Assembly: GCF_000715075.1 (NCBI RefSeq)
Contig: NC_134082.1
Location: 61,777,466 to 61,841,465, forward strand
Length of the DNA stretch: 64,000 nt
Direction of reading: 5' to 3'
Source: Nicotiana tabacum
Lineage: Eukaryota; Streptophyta; Magnoliopsida; Solanales; Solanaceae
The notes beneath the pieces are model-generated. The model saw only the letters and a list, made by a program, of their open reading frames with translations, did no database searches and had not been told where the DNA came from. The position numbers and the translations under genes are program-made. Numbering within the stretch: the stretch's first letter is position 1; each line of letters begins with the position of its first letter. Below, in pieces: positions 55,501 to 64,000 of the stretch.

Positions 55501-57731
55501 TTATTAGATCCTTCACCCTCCTGAATTTTCAGTTCTGTAGAAACATGTTCCTGATTATCTGAAGATTTCATATCACCAATAATCAGATCCTCAGATTGGA
55601 CATATGTAGTAGTAGATCCCTGATTTTCTGAAGTTCCCATATCATGGCGAATTTCCTCTGATGATCTCATATCACTGCCAACATTTACTTCATCTAGAGA
55701 CATTAAAGTATTTTTAGCTGGTTCCTCCTGTGCATCACCTGTATGTTCCCCCTCGTTTCCATTTTGATCTTCCATCACAGAATCACCAACATCTTGAACT
55801 GTGCCCACTAAATTATTTGAAGATTCTTCCAATTCTTCAGGATCCATCTCATACATGAGCGTTGGTCCTGCATCATTTAAATCCTCTGCATCTTTCTCCT
55901 TAACAGGATCTTCCTTTGACTCCTCTGCATCTTCCTCCTTGACAGGTTCTTCCTTTGACTCCTCTCCATCTTCCTCCATGACAGGACATTCCTTTGAGTC
56001 CTCTGCATTTTTCTCTTTCACGGCATCTTCCTTTGAACCCTCTGCACCGTCCTCCTTCACAGGATATTCCTTTGAGTACTCTGCATCTTCCTTCTTGACA
56101 AGATCTTCCTTCGACTCCTCTGCATCTTTCTCCATCACAGCATCTTCCTTTGAACCCTCTGCATCTTCCTCCTTCACATGATATTCCTTTGAGTCCTCTG
56201 CATCTTCCTCCTTGACAAGATCTTCCTTCGACACCTCCACATTTTTCTCCATCACAGCATCTTCCTTCGACACCTCCACATTTTTCTCCATCACAGCATC
56301 TTCCTTTGAACCCTCTGCATCTTCCCCCATTACAACATCTTCCTTTGACTCCTCTGCATCTTCCCCAATTACAACATTTTCCTTTGACTCCTCTACATCT
56401 TTCACCTTTATAGCCTCCTCTTTTGACTCAACTATATCTTCCTCCTTGACAATATCTTCCTTTAAGTCCTCTGCGTCTTTCTCCATTGTAGCATCTTCCT
56501 TTAGGTCCTGTAGACCTTTCTCCTTGACAGGATCTTCCTTTGAGTTCTCAGCATCTTCCTCCTTGACAATATCTTCCTTTAAGTCCTCTGTATCTTTCTC
56601 CTCTGCAGCATCTTCCTTTAGGTCCTGTAGACCTTCCTCCTTGACAGGATCTTCCTTTGAGTCCTCTGCATCTTCCTCCTTGAGAGGGACTTCCTTTGAA
56701 TCCTCTGCATCTTCCTCCTTGACATGAACTTCCTTCGAATTCTCTGTCTCTTCCTCCTTGATAGATTTCTTTGATTCCTGTGCATTTTCAACCTTCACAT
56801 GATCTTCCTTCGAGTCTTCTGCATCTCCCTTCTTGACACATTTCTTTGATTCTGCTGCATCTTTCTCTTTGACAGGATCTTCCTTTGAGTCCTCTGCAAC
56901 CTTATCTTGGTCAGTATCTTCAGGCACTGCCGTTCCAGCATCTTCTGATCTAGGTGTCTTATCCGGAGTAGTTCTAGAAGAAGCCGGAATTTTCTTTACC
57001 ACTTTCCTCACAACCCTTCGAGTAGTTTTCCTACCTGAAGCAGGTTTTGCTTCCGGTGTTGATTGAACAGCCTCATCTGCATCTGAAGCTTTTGCTTCTT
57101 CAGCTGCACGAAAAATATAGAAAACATGATAACATTCTAAATAGAGAACATGAAAACTAATCACGTAGTTGTCAACCTTTTACCCCACCCCACCACACCC
57201 AAGAAAAAAGAGAGAGTTCACATGCTTTCATCTGGCATACAAAGGTGTTTAAGCTGCTGTTATGTCAGAATCAAGTACAATTTGTACAGTCCAAAGGCAA
57301 AAAGGCTACCTTTCACAAACGGACCAAAAATCGCATAATGACGCCATAGAAGGCCAATAAAAATCCAATCGGTATCGCAAAATCCAATTCACCAAGCTTT
57401 TGATTAAAATATAAAGAAAATTAAACAGCAAAGAGCAAATAACCACACCGTAAATATCGAATTCGCTTAATTTAGCACTGATAAATAAACATCCCTAAAC
57501 ATTTATCGCGACACCAACATACCCAAAAAGAAATAGAAACAGAAACAATAAAATAAAATAAATCAAAACAGTTTGTAAAGTACCCGGTGATGGGATAGTG
57601 GATCCAGAGGCCCTAACTTGCCTAGCCCTAGAGGGCGGAGTACGCTTCGTCGCGGCAACTGGCTCAGCCGCCGGCTCGGCAGCGATTTGCTGTTTTCCGG
57701 CAGATTTCTTTTCGGCACTTCGAGTTCTCAT
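52504..57731 (-). CDS. Three-RRM hnRNP Q/R-like RNA-binding protein (1169 aa, 10 exons)
   Basis: Exons in transcript order: 57731-57584, 57103-55005, 54926-54837, 54677-54213, 53901-53805, 53710-53546, 53219-52996, 52890-52800, 52713-52661, 52581-52504. All junctions are GT-AG and the total of 3510 nt stays in one frame to TAG. The N-terminus is basic (MRTRSAEKKSAGKQQ, RRVVRKVVKK), a likely nuclear signal. Residues about 100-480 are an acidic ~14-residue repeat (EDAEDSKEDPVKEE type). RRM1 (about 684-762): VFVGGL and KGYAFVKF. RRM2 (about 764-845): LFLGNI and RGFAFLEF. RRM3 (about 861-940): VFIDGL and KDFGFVDF. The Gly/Arg-rich tail ends GRGYGRGYY. Three spaced RRMs followed by RG-rich sequence match the SYNCRIP/hnRNP R family and its plant relatives (LIF2-like and acidic-domain RRM proteins). 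Expected role: nuclear RNA binding; the target is unknown. A relic of exon 9 lies at 14855-15045. Confidence 0.93.
55880..56900 (-). repeat. Coding minisatellite, ~42-bp unit (acidic repeat)
   Basis: Lies in exon 2 of the hnRNP-like gene. On the plus strand the recurring text is TCTGCATCTTCCTCCTTGAC and AGGATCTTCCTTTGAGTCC, encoding ~14-residue units of Glu, Asp, Ser and Lys. Unit length stays a multiple of three. Some blocks occur twice nearly verbatim, such as MEKNVEVSKEDAVMEKNVEV. Confidence 0.88.
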
Positions 57732-57774
57732 AATTGATGATCGGTTAAAAGTTATACTACTACTGAGGGAATAA

Positions 57775-57782
57775 TTTATATA
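57775..57782 (-). promoter_or_regulatory. TATA-like box of the hnRNP-like gene
   Basis: TATATAAAT on the minus strand, about 45 bp upstream of the start codon. This would leave a very short leader, so the true promoter may be elsewhere. Confidence 0.4.
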
Positions 57783-57967
57783 GAGAGGAGTCAACTTTTT
57801 AAGAGCCGATAAGGCGACGGGGAAGGCAAGAGGACACGAATACCTCGGCCAGGCTTTTGTTGTTTTATTTTCTTTTTTAATCATTCGCTATCTAAATTCG
57901 CTTGCTGTACTTATTGGGGTTTCTAAGACGTGAACACGAAATCTTGAGTTATGAGGTGAAACAAGGG

Positions 57968-58118
57968 CACAGCTACGGTATGGGTTCGGCCGGGTTTTGA
58001 TTCAAATTTTATATTTTGTTTTTAATAAAATAATTAAATATATATAAATTATTAATTTAGTAACTTTAAAAGATTATAATACCGAACCCATAAACTTGAA
58101 ATTCTGGCTTCGCCTCTG
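57968..58118. mobile_element. Candidate hAT-like MITE
   Basis: GGTATGGGTTCGG at the left and, inverted, CCGAACCCATAAACTT with GGCTTCGCCTCTG at the right look like degenerate terminal inverted repeats of a common plant MITE. No target duplication is seen. Confidence 0.35.
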
Positions 58119-58289
58119 AGATAAAAGATGATAGTGTACTAATAAAGTTCGTCTTATGTACGTGGCACAGAAAAACAACTGACACGTGTTGGGTTTCGGA
58201 GTCATGAGTCCGCAGCAGATGAGCTACGGTCGAAATTACCCTTCTGCTTCGATACGAAATTATTCGAAGGGACGAAGGAGGGAAAGAGG

Positions 58290-59527
58290 CCAATGATTCT
58301 TAAAGACTTGGTCAGTGAAATTTGAACCCTTTCGAAGATCGTGACCCATATCGTTGCTTCGAAGAAATCAACACTAGCTCGAATCTCGTTTCCGTAATTT
58401 ACTCTCCTTAACGTGCAGCCTCAAGATTTGGAACCGCCATATGTTTCCTTAGCTACAAATACCTAGCTATCCCCACTTGTAATTTCAATTCAAGAAGAAT
58501 AAGGAAAAGCCTTCTTAACACACGAAATAGCTTTGTACTAGAACAGTTGATATCGCTTCTGTAATTTGATCTTTCCCACTTTTGGAGACTGTTCGAAGAT
58601 TATAACTCAAGAAGAAGTTCTTGCCCCTTATTACTTTGCTCAATTTATTCCCGCTTTTATTATTTGTTATTGCTTATTATTCATTAACGCTCTGAAACAA
58701 TCGAATTGCTAATGTTCCTGAAATATAAATTCAATTATTTAATCTGAAACAGTATTTTATAAGGCATTTTCAGGATGAGCCTTGAGACGAGGCGCACCGA
58801 AAATGCCCTGATGCGATGGTGCGGGGCGAAAATCTCAAGAGGCATACACTCAGCCATTTGGGGCGTACGCCCGGATGTTAAGGCAAGTTTTTGCAGTGAG
58901 GTGTAAGCCCAAGAGACTTTTTCAAATTAAAATAATATTTATTGAATAAGTCCTTAGTATAATACTCAAATTCTGAAAAGTAACTTGTAATTAATCAAAA
59001 GTTTTAAAAAGGAACTAAAATATGAAACTTAAAAGTCGAAACCTTTTTTTATTGCTAGAAACCCTAATTTATGGTCTTTCCTAATTCTTTATCTTGTCCG
59101 CTAGTCTGTTACTATCTCCAAAAAGCAACGAACGTTCAATTTTTTTTTGGCAAATACAAAGAAAACTCCATAGTAGCAAGTTCAAAGTTCAAATTGTAGG
59201 TTAGTCATCCTTTTTGTTACTCATGTAGAGAACTTTATTCTTTTCAACTCAAGTTACTTGTGCTAGTAAGTAGCGTATAAAGATTATTTTGACTAGTTAT
59301 TAGTGGGGTGAGAGCAAATCTATATATATTTTTCACTTATTTATAGTTTTCTTCAATTTTATAGAATTTTATCTGTTTAAAAATATTTACTGTAATTATA
59401 TTATTTTATAAAATATTAAAAATAAAATATCCACGGGGCTTACGCCTCGCTCAGAAATATGTAAAACACCTCGCCTTATGCCCACGCTTTTTAATACAAT
59501 GATCTAAAACCAGTTCTTGGGTCAACA
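58290..59527 (+). repeat. Candidate 5' LTR of a decayed Tat element
   Basis: A TATA-like ACAAATACC with CCCCACTTGTAATTTC downstream (58455-58485), then sequence ending GGGTCAACA directly before a PBS-like motif. A block at about 58760-59505 rich in CGCCTCG and GCCTTATGCCC looks like a later insertion. The left boundary is a guess. Confidence 0.35.
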
Positions 59528-59529
59528 GT

Positions 59530-59548
59530 TTGGCCTCACCGTGTGGCC
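59530..59548 (+). promoter_or_regulatory. PBS-like motif of the decayed Tat element
   Basis: TTGGCCTCACCGTGTGGCC follows GGGTCAACA and resembles the TTTGGCGCCCACCGTGGGG motif seen next to the 5' LTR of many plant Tat elements, with several changes. Confidence 0.4.
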
Positions 59549-59639
59549 TTGGCAATAAAGTATTTAATTCACAAATTTTGTCATCGTTATACTAAAAGTT
59601 CTTGCACAATCTTACTTGTTCTTTGTCAACCTAATACGG

Positions 59640-61008
59640 GTATCATCGGACAGACGGCTGAACAGACGGAGGGGATGCTAATTCCAAACGATCACTCAAC
59701 CGGATCCATATCGTCTCGTGATCGAATAGAGTCCCAGGCTAGATCTAGCAATAGCCATTCTGACATCTGCGGGCTAGAGAAAAAAGTGAATGATTTCATG
59801 TCAGAACAGCACGATTGAATGCCCAAATTAGAGAAGCCCTAAAGGTTTGGACGAGCAGAAAAATTGTTATGACATCAACCCCGCGTCCGAGAACAGACAC
59901 CACTAACAGAACTCCCTACTCTAAAACGACGCACACGGCAACTCGAGAACTTCTAAATAGAGGCAAACCGGAGGCTTATGTACAAGTATAAATGTTGAAT
60001 TACAAATTAGGATACTAACCTTGCAGCAGCAGCTCAAAGAGAAGAACGAAAGAATTGAGAATATTCCAGAAGTCCCACCGGTCATGAAAGGGATCGATGT
60101 GAACAAGTATTTATAGAAGTTGTTGAAGCCTAAAGCAATCCCGCTACTAATTTCGAAAAAAATCAAAATGTCAGATATCCCAAAGTACGATGGCATGTGA
60201 GACCCTCGTGACCAAATCATGGCTTATACAACTGGAATCAAAGTAAACGACCTCAAGAAGGAGAAAATCGGATCGGTGCTCGTCAAAAAGTTTGAAGAAA
60301 CATTAACGAAAGGAGCCATGGCATAGTACTCTCGTTTACCTAAACATTCTATTAGTTCTTTTCCTGAACTTGTAGATGCCTTCATCAAAGCCCATTCTGG
60401 AGCACAAAAGTTGTAGAAATAGGTAGAAGATATCTTCAAAATCATATAGAAAAGGACGCTCTGAGATTTCATTAATCGATTCCAGAGGGAAAGGATGCTG
60501 CTCCCAAAAGTTGAAGATAATTGGGCGGCTATGACTTTTACTAGGAACCTTAATCTGAATAGTTTAGAGGCATTGAGAAGATAGAAGGAGGGTCTGCGAG
60601 AATTTCTTATAAAACCCTGGAACGATGTGTACCATCGGTACAACACAAAGCTTCGAATGGAAAAAGACATCTCAGTGCTTCCTGGATTCGAAGGAAAAGA
60701 TGTTTTCCGATATGACAGATGGTCTAATATGGCCCACAGACAAGATGAGCCAAGACATCGGGATCCCAGAGTATGACATTAACCATATCCCAGACCCATA
60801 TGGCGAGAAAGTGATCAACGTCTAAGACTTACTCGAAATGATAGAATTTCTGGTCGAAGGGGTGAATTCATCACACGCCGAGCTAATACGAAATAGGAAA
60901 CATCCAAAGTCAGTGATTACATTATAGGCCAAAAGTCATCGATCACGGCTTTGGCATGAACATAACAGAGATGGTAGCATCACTCAAAGATATGTGGGAC
61001 AAAGTAAG
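59640..61008 (+). pseudogene. Decayed Tat-type gag
   Basis: Plus-strand sequence parallels the gag at 38812-40557 across three frames. It reads NERIENIPEVPPVMKGIDV, then KMSDIPKYDGM, VLVKKFEETLTKGAMA, AFIKAHSGAQKL, FINRFQRERMLLPKVEDNWA, and WNDVYHRYNTKLRMEKDI near 60610-60665. Many stops and frameshifts are present. It ends where an Ogre-like LTR begins at 61009. Open frames called on the opposite strand here are shadows. Confidence 0.8.
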
Positions 61009-64000
61009 TGTGAGCACGTGATTTTTGCCTTACGAAAACTACTCCAAAATAAAATCAAAAAATAAAATAAATTTCTTTTACTGTGTAATTTTTGAATTTG
61101 CGTGGTGTTAAATATTTGTGTTATGACCATAAATGTTTACTTTGTCATAAATAAAATAAAAAATAAAATAAAATACATGTTGCATGCATATAGGATTTAA
61201 TTATGTATTTAAAAGATAATTTAAATAAAATCACAAAAATATGCAATAGTTCTATTTTAAATATTTCACTGTGTGATTAATGTTTTGTCTATGTATTAAT
61301 AGGAAATTTATCTTTGTAAGGGTAATTTTGTTTTTATTATTAAGAATTTAATAATTAGGAATTTAATTAGGAAATTAAAAGAAGTAGAAATTAAGTGGGT
61401 AAAACGGATCTGGGCCAAATCTTAAACAAAACAATCAGGCCCAAACCATTTTAACCCACCCCCACAGCCCAATCCAAAACAGCCCAGGTACCGGTCCAAT
61501 TCAGCTACGCCAAACGACGTCGTTTGATGATCATTCATCAAGGGCCGTTAGATTAGATCAATTCAACGGCTGAGACACACTACCCTTACCCGGAACCCTC
61601 TACCCGACCCATCGCCCCGACTCAGCCCGACCCTAGCATTAAACCAAACGACATCGTTTGGTTTAATGAACGAATCCTGGCCACTCATTCTGATTGATCT
61701 AACGGTCAAGATCAATCCACCCCTCCCCTATATAAGTTCCAGACCCCTACCCCGGCCCCCCTAACTAAACCCCCCTCTCTACTGTTCATCGTCACCTTCC
61801 TCAGACCCCCCCTTAACCCTAGCCGCCCTAAGACCCCAAAGCCTGAAACCCGGCGGCATCAACGCCGCCGGTCACCACCTTAACAACCTAGAACCCCCTG
61901 AACATCCTCTATCCAGTTATGCTAGCCACTTGGCTCGAATCTGCTTGAAGGTTCTCGAATCTTCATTTGAAGATTCGAGCCGAGTTTAGATCTAAACCTA
62001 ACAGCCCCAAATCGACACCATAGCTTCCCCTAACCACCCTGAGTATGGATCTATTGTTTGTTTGGCTCGAATCAGTTCCAAGCTTCTCGAATCTTCTTTT
62101 GAAGATTCGGACCAAACAAGAACAAACTCAGATCTGTTTTAAGCTGACACCAAATGACCCCTAGGCTACCCTCACCCTTGTATCATGTTTGGTTCTCCTC
62201 GAATCTGACCAGAAATGGTTAAATCCCAAATCGAACTTTCAAGAACCCTAAAAATACCAAACTTTTGGATTCCGTTCAGATTGAATAAATATTGAGATTT
62301 AATCGACCTTAGTCGAAGTATTTTCAGTGGAAAATACTTCGACTAAGGTCTGTTTGATTTCAAACAAAATCCGAAGCCGAGTTGAGTTCGAGTCTGATTA
62401 AAATTCAGAGGTACTTTTCTATTTCTGTTTGCATATTCTGTATGTATTTTTGTTTGTTTTAATAACTTGTTAATTTTTTTTATATTTTTTGATTAATTCT
62501 GTCATTTTGTCTCATGCCCGTCTATATGATCAAAATATGAAACTGTTTCTGTTGGTTGTGATTGTTCATAATGTAAGTAATCGACTCGATTAAGTTCGTC
62601 AATTAGTTATATTATGAATTCTCATTTATGATAATGCTAATAAAAAACAGTCTGCTTCTATTATTTTAGACTGATTATGAACAAATGTTGTAAATAGTCT
62701 ACTGATTAATACTTGTCAATTAAATCATGTTTGTTTGCAAATCAGTAATTTCAAATGTATGATGTGTATATATTGTTTTCTGAACAGGGCATTGTCAGTA
62801 TATTGACAATGCTCCTGTGTTTGTTTGATTTATTGTTCAAAGTTAAAGCTCAGTTACTGAACTCAGTGTAATATGTTGCTATGATGATTGGTTCTGAATT
62901 CAGTATGATTCTACCAATGTTTGATTGGATGTAATTGTGTTAGGAATTACATTTTTAATCAGAATTCAGTCCAAACTTTAGGATTGGTTATAGCTGCTTA
63001 AACATATTTTAAAATCTGTATTGTGAAATTCTGAATTTAAGACAGTAATAACATTAATTACAGTAGAAAATCTGGGACATTTTTGGACAGAATAGTGAGG
63101 GTAATATGATATAAAAGTGAGCTGATAGTGGAGTGATAATGGCTATTAGTTAATGAGTAATAATGGGGAACAAAGGGTAATGGGCTGCTTAAAATCAGGA
63201 TAGGATCATTTAATGTATTAAAAAGTAGTTTGTAATGGAACTTTCTGTTTTAAAAGAAGAAAGGGGTCCAAGAAGCACTTAAAAAGCATAGGACCAGCCC
63301 TGTATAAAGACAGGAGCTGGACAGCTTAATGGGGGGAACTTGAAGAGAGTTTGAGAGATTTTAGGAGAAAAAAAAAGAAAAAATCTGAAAAACAGAAGAT
63401 TTTAAGAAGAAAAAGAAAGGAGACTGAGAGTTTTTGAGAGAGAGAATTGGGACTGATTTAGGGCAGCTTAAAAGAAAGAGTTTTCAGACAGAAAAATTAG
63501 AAAGGAAGAAGAGAGAAAATCTGATTTGAAAAGGAAAGGGGCAGATTTTGAATACAGATTTGGAAGAAAGATTGAAATCAGATTTTGAGAGGGAGATCTT
63601 ATCAGTTTTCATAGAAAGAAAGAAAAAACTGAAGCACAAAAATAGAATTCTGTCTCGAAAGTCAGGATTGAAGTTGATTCTGTGTTTAAAAATTGAATTT
63701 TTTTTTCAGTCTGTTTTGTTCTAAGTCTCAGAATCAGAAATATCATTCTTTTCATTAAATCTGTCCGGATTTGTTCAATATCGTTGTTCAGTTAAAAATC
63801 TGAAACTTCCTAAAAGTACTGTCACTGTGCATCTGGGTTCTTCGGGTCTTATTATTGCTCAAACCTGTGGAAAGACTGCTATTCCATTGATTTTGTTACT
63901 GCTGCTACTGCTGAAATTTACTCCTTCTACCTTCATTTTCAGGTACATATCCTTTTAAATTCTATGTTGGAAAGAGTTTCAGCATGACAGATAAATGAAG
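61009..64000 (+). repeat. Ogre-like LTR, cut by window end
   Basis: Starts TGTGAGCACGTGATTTTTGCC, like the nested element's LTR (TGTAAGCACGTGATTTTTTCC), and shares the general order that follows: poly(A)-rich block, ATAGGATTTAATT, and near the end a CTGCTACTGCT stretch and CAGGTACA. It interrupts the decayed gag. Whether it is a solo LTR or the 5' LTR of an element cannot be seen. Confidence 0.75.
61511..62350. repeat. Cluster of perfect or near-perfect palindromes in the LTR
   Basis: CAAACGACGTCGTTTG (61511-61526); 14-bp arms at 61638-61651 and 61654-61667; 12-bp arms at 61954-61965 and 61968-61979; 9-bp arms at 62088-62096 and 62101-62109; 20-bp arms at 62305-62324 and 62331-62350 with a 6-nt loop. 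All arms are exact complements. Confidence 0.85.

Noticed and set aside
55801..56727. Long plus-strand Ser/Phe-rich frames
   Set aside because: They are the antisense shadow of the acidic repeat in exon 2 of the minus-strand hnRNP-like gene.
59921..60670. Minus-strand frames of 99 and 148 codons
   Set aside because: They are the reverse complement of the decayed plus-strand Tat gag.

Overview
This window is nuclear DNA from a flowering plant, most likely a large-genome Solanaceae species such as Nicotiana. The plant assignment rests on two spliced host genes and on Ty3/gypsy elements with tRNA-primed PBS sites. The family-level guess rests only on how familiar the repeat families look, and I could not test it. 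About three quarters of the window is nested transposable elements. The two host genes converge on each other.

Layout. (1) 1-6397: minus-strand tandem array of a ~3.04 kb unit (LTR, PBS, truncated gag). It abuts the interrupted gag of (2), a plus-strand Ty3/gypsy element with decayed gag-pol and a long 3' LTR (6398-13910). (3) 13911-17149: low-copy DNA holding a hAT-type MITE, a relic of one exon of the downstream RNA-binding-protein gene, an (AT)n tract and a relic of the first exon of a BURP gene. (4) 17150-41309: a 24.2 kb minus-strand Tat-lineage Ty3 element bounded by LTRs and a CTTAC target duplication. It carries gag, a decayed pol with two RNase H domains, and a decayed but intron-containing antisense gene next to the 3' LTR. 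Its pol is split by (5) 25381-38478, a 13.1 kb plus-strand Ogre-like element flanked by TCCAT. That element has no recognisable gag or pol and is filled with tandem repeats and a three-times repeated, structurally covarying hairpin module. (6) 41310-42919: a SINE and a Stowaway-like MITE. (7) 42920-44842: an intact three-exon BURP-domain gene (+). (8) 45730-49541: a LINE relic split by a MITE, a gypsy RNase H relic, and a hAT-like element split by a long-TIR Mutator-like element. (9) 52504-57731: an intact ten-exon gene (-) for a three-RRM, hnRNP Q/R-like protein with a long acidic repeat domain, predicted 1169 aa. (10) 57968-64000: a candidate MITE, a decayed Tat element (candidate LTR, PBS-like motif, gag relic), and an Ogre-like LTR that runs off the window and contains several perfect hairpins.

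The host genes encode a secreted BURP protein and a predicted nuclear RNA-binding protein; nothing suggests a shared pathway. Small relics of both genes occur about 26-38 kb upstream, on the far side of the big nested insertion. This points to an older local duplication that has since been pulled apart by retrotransposons.
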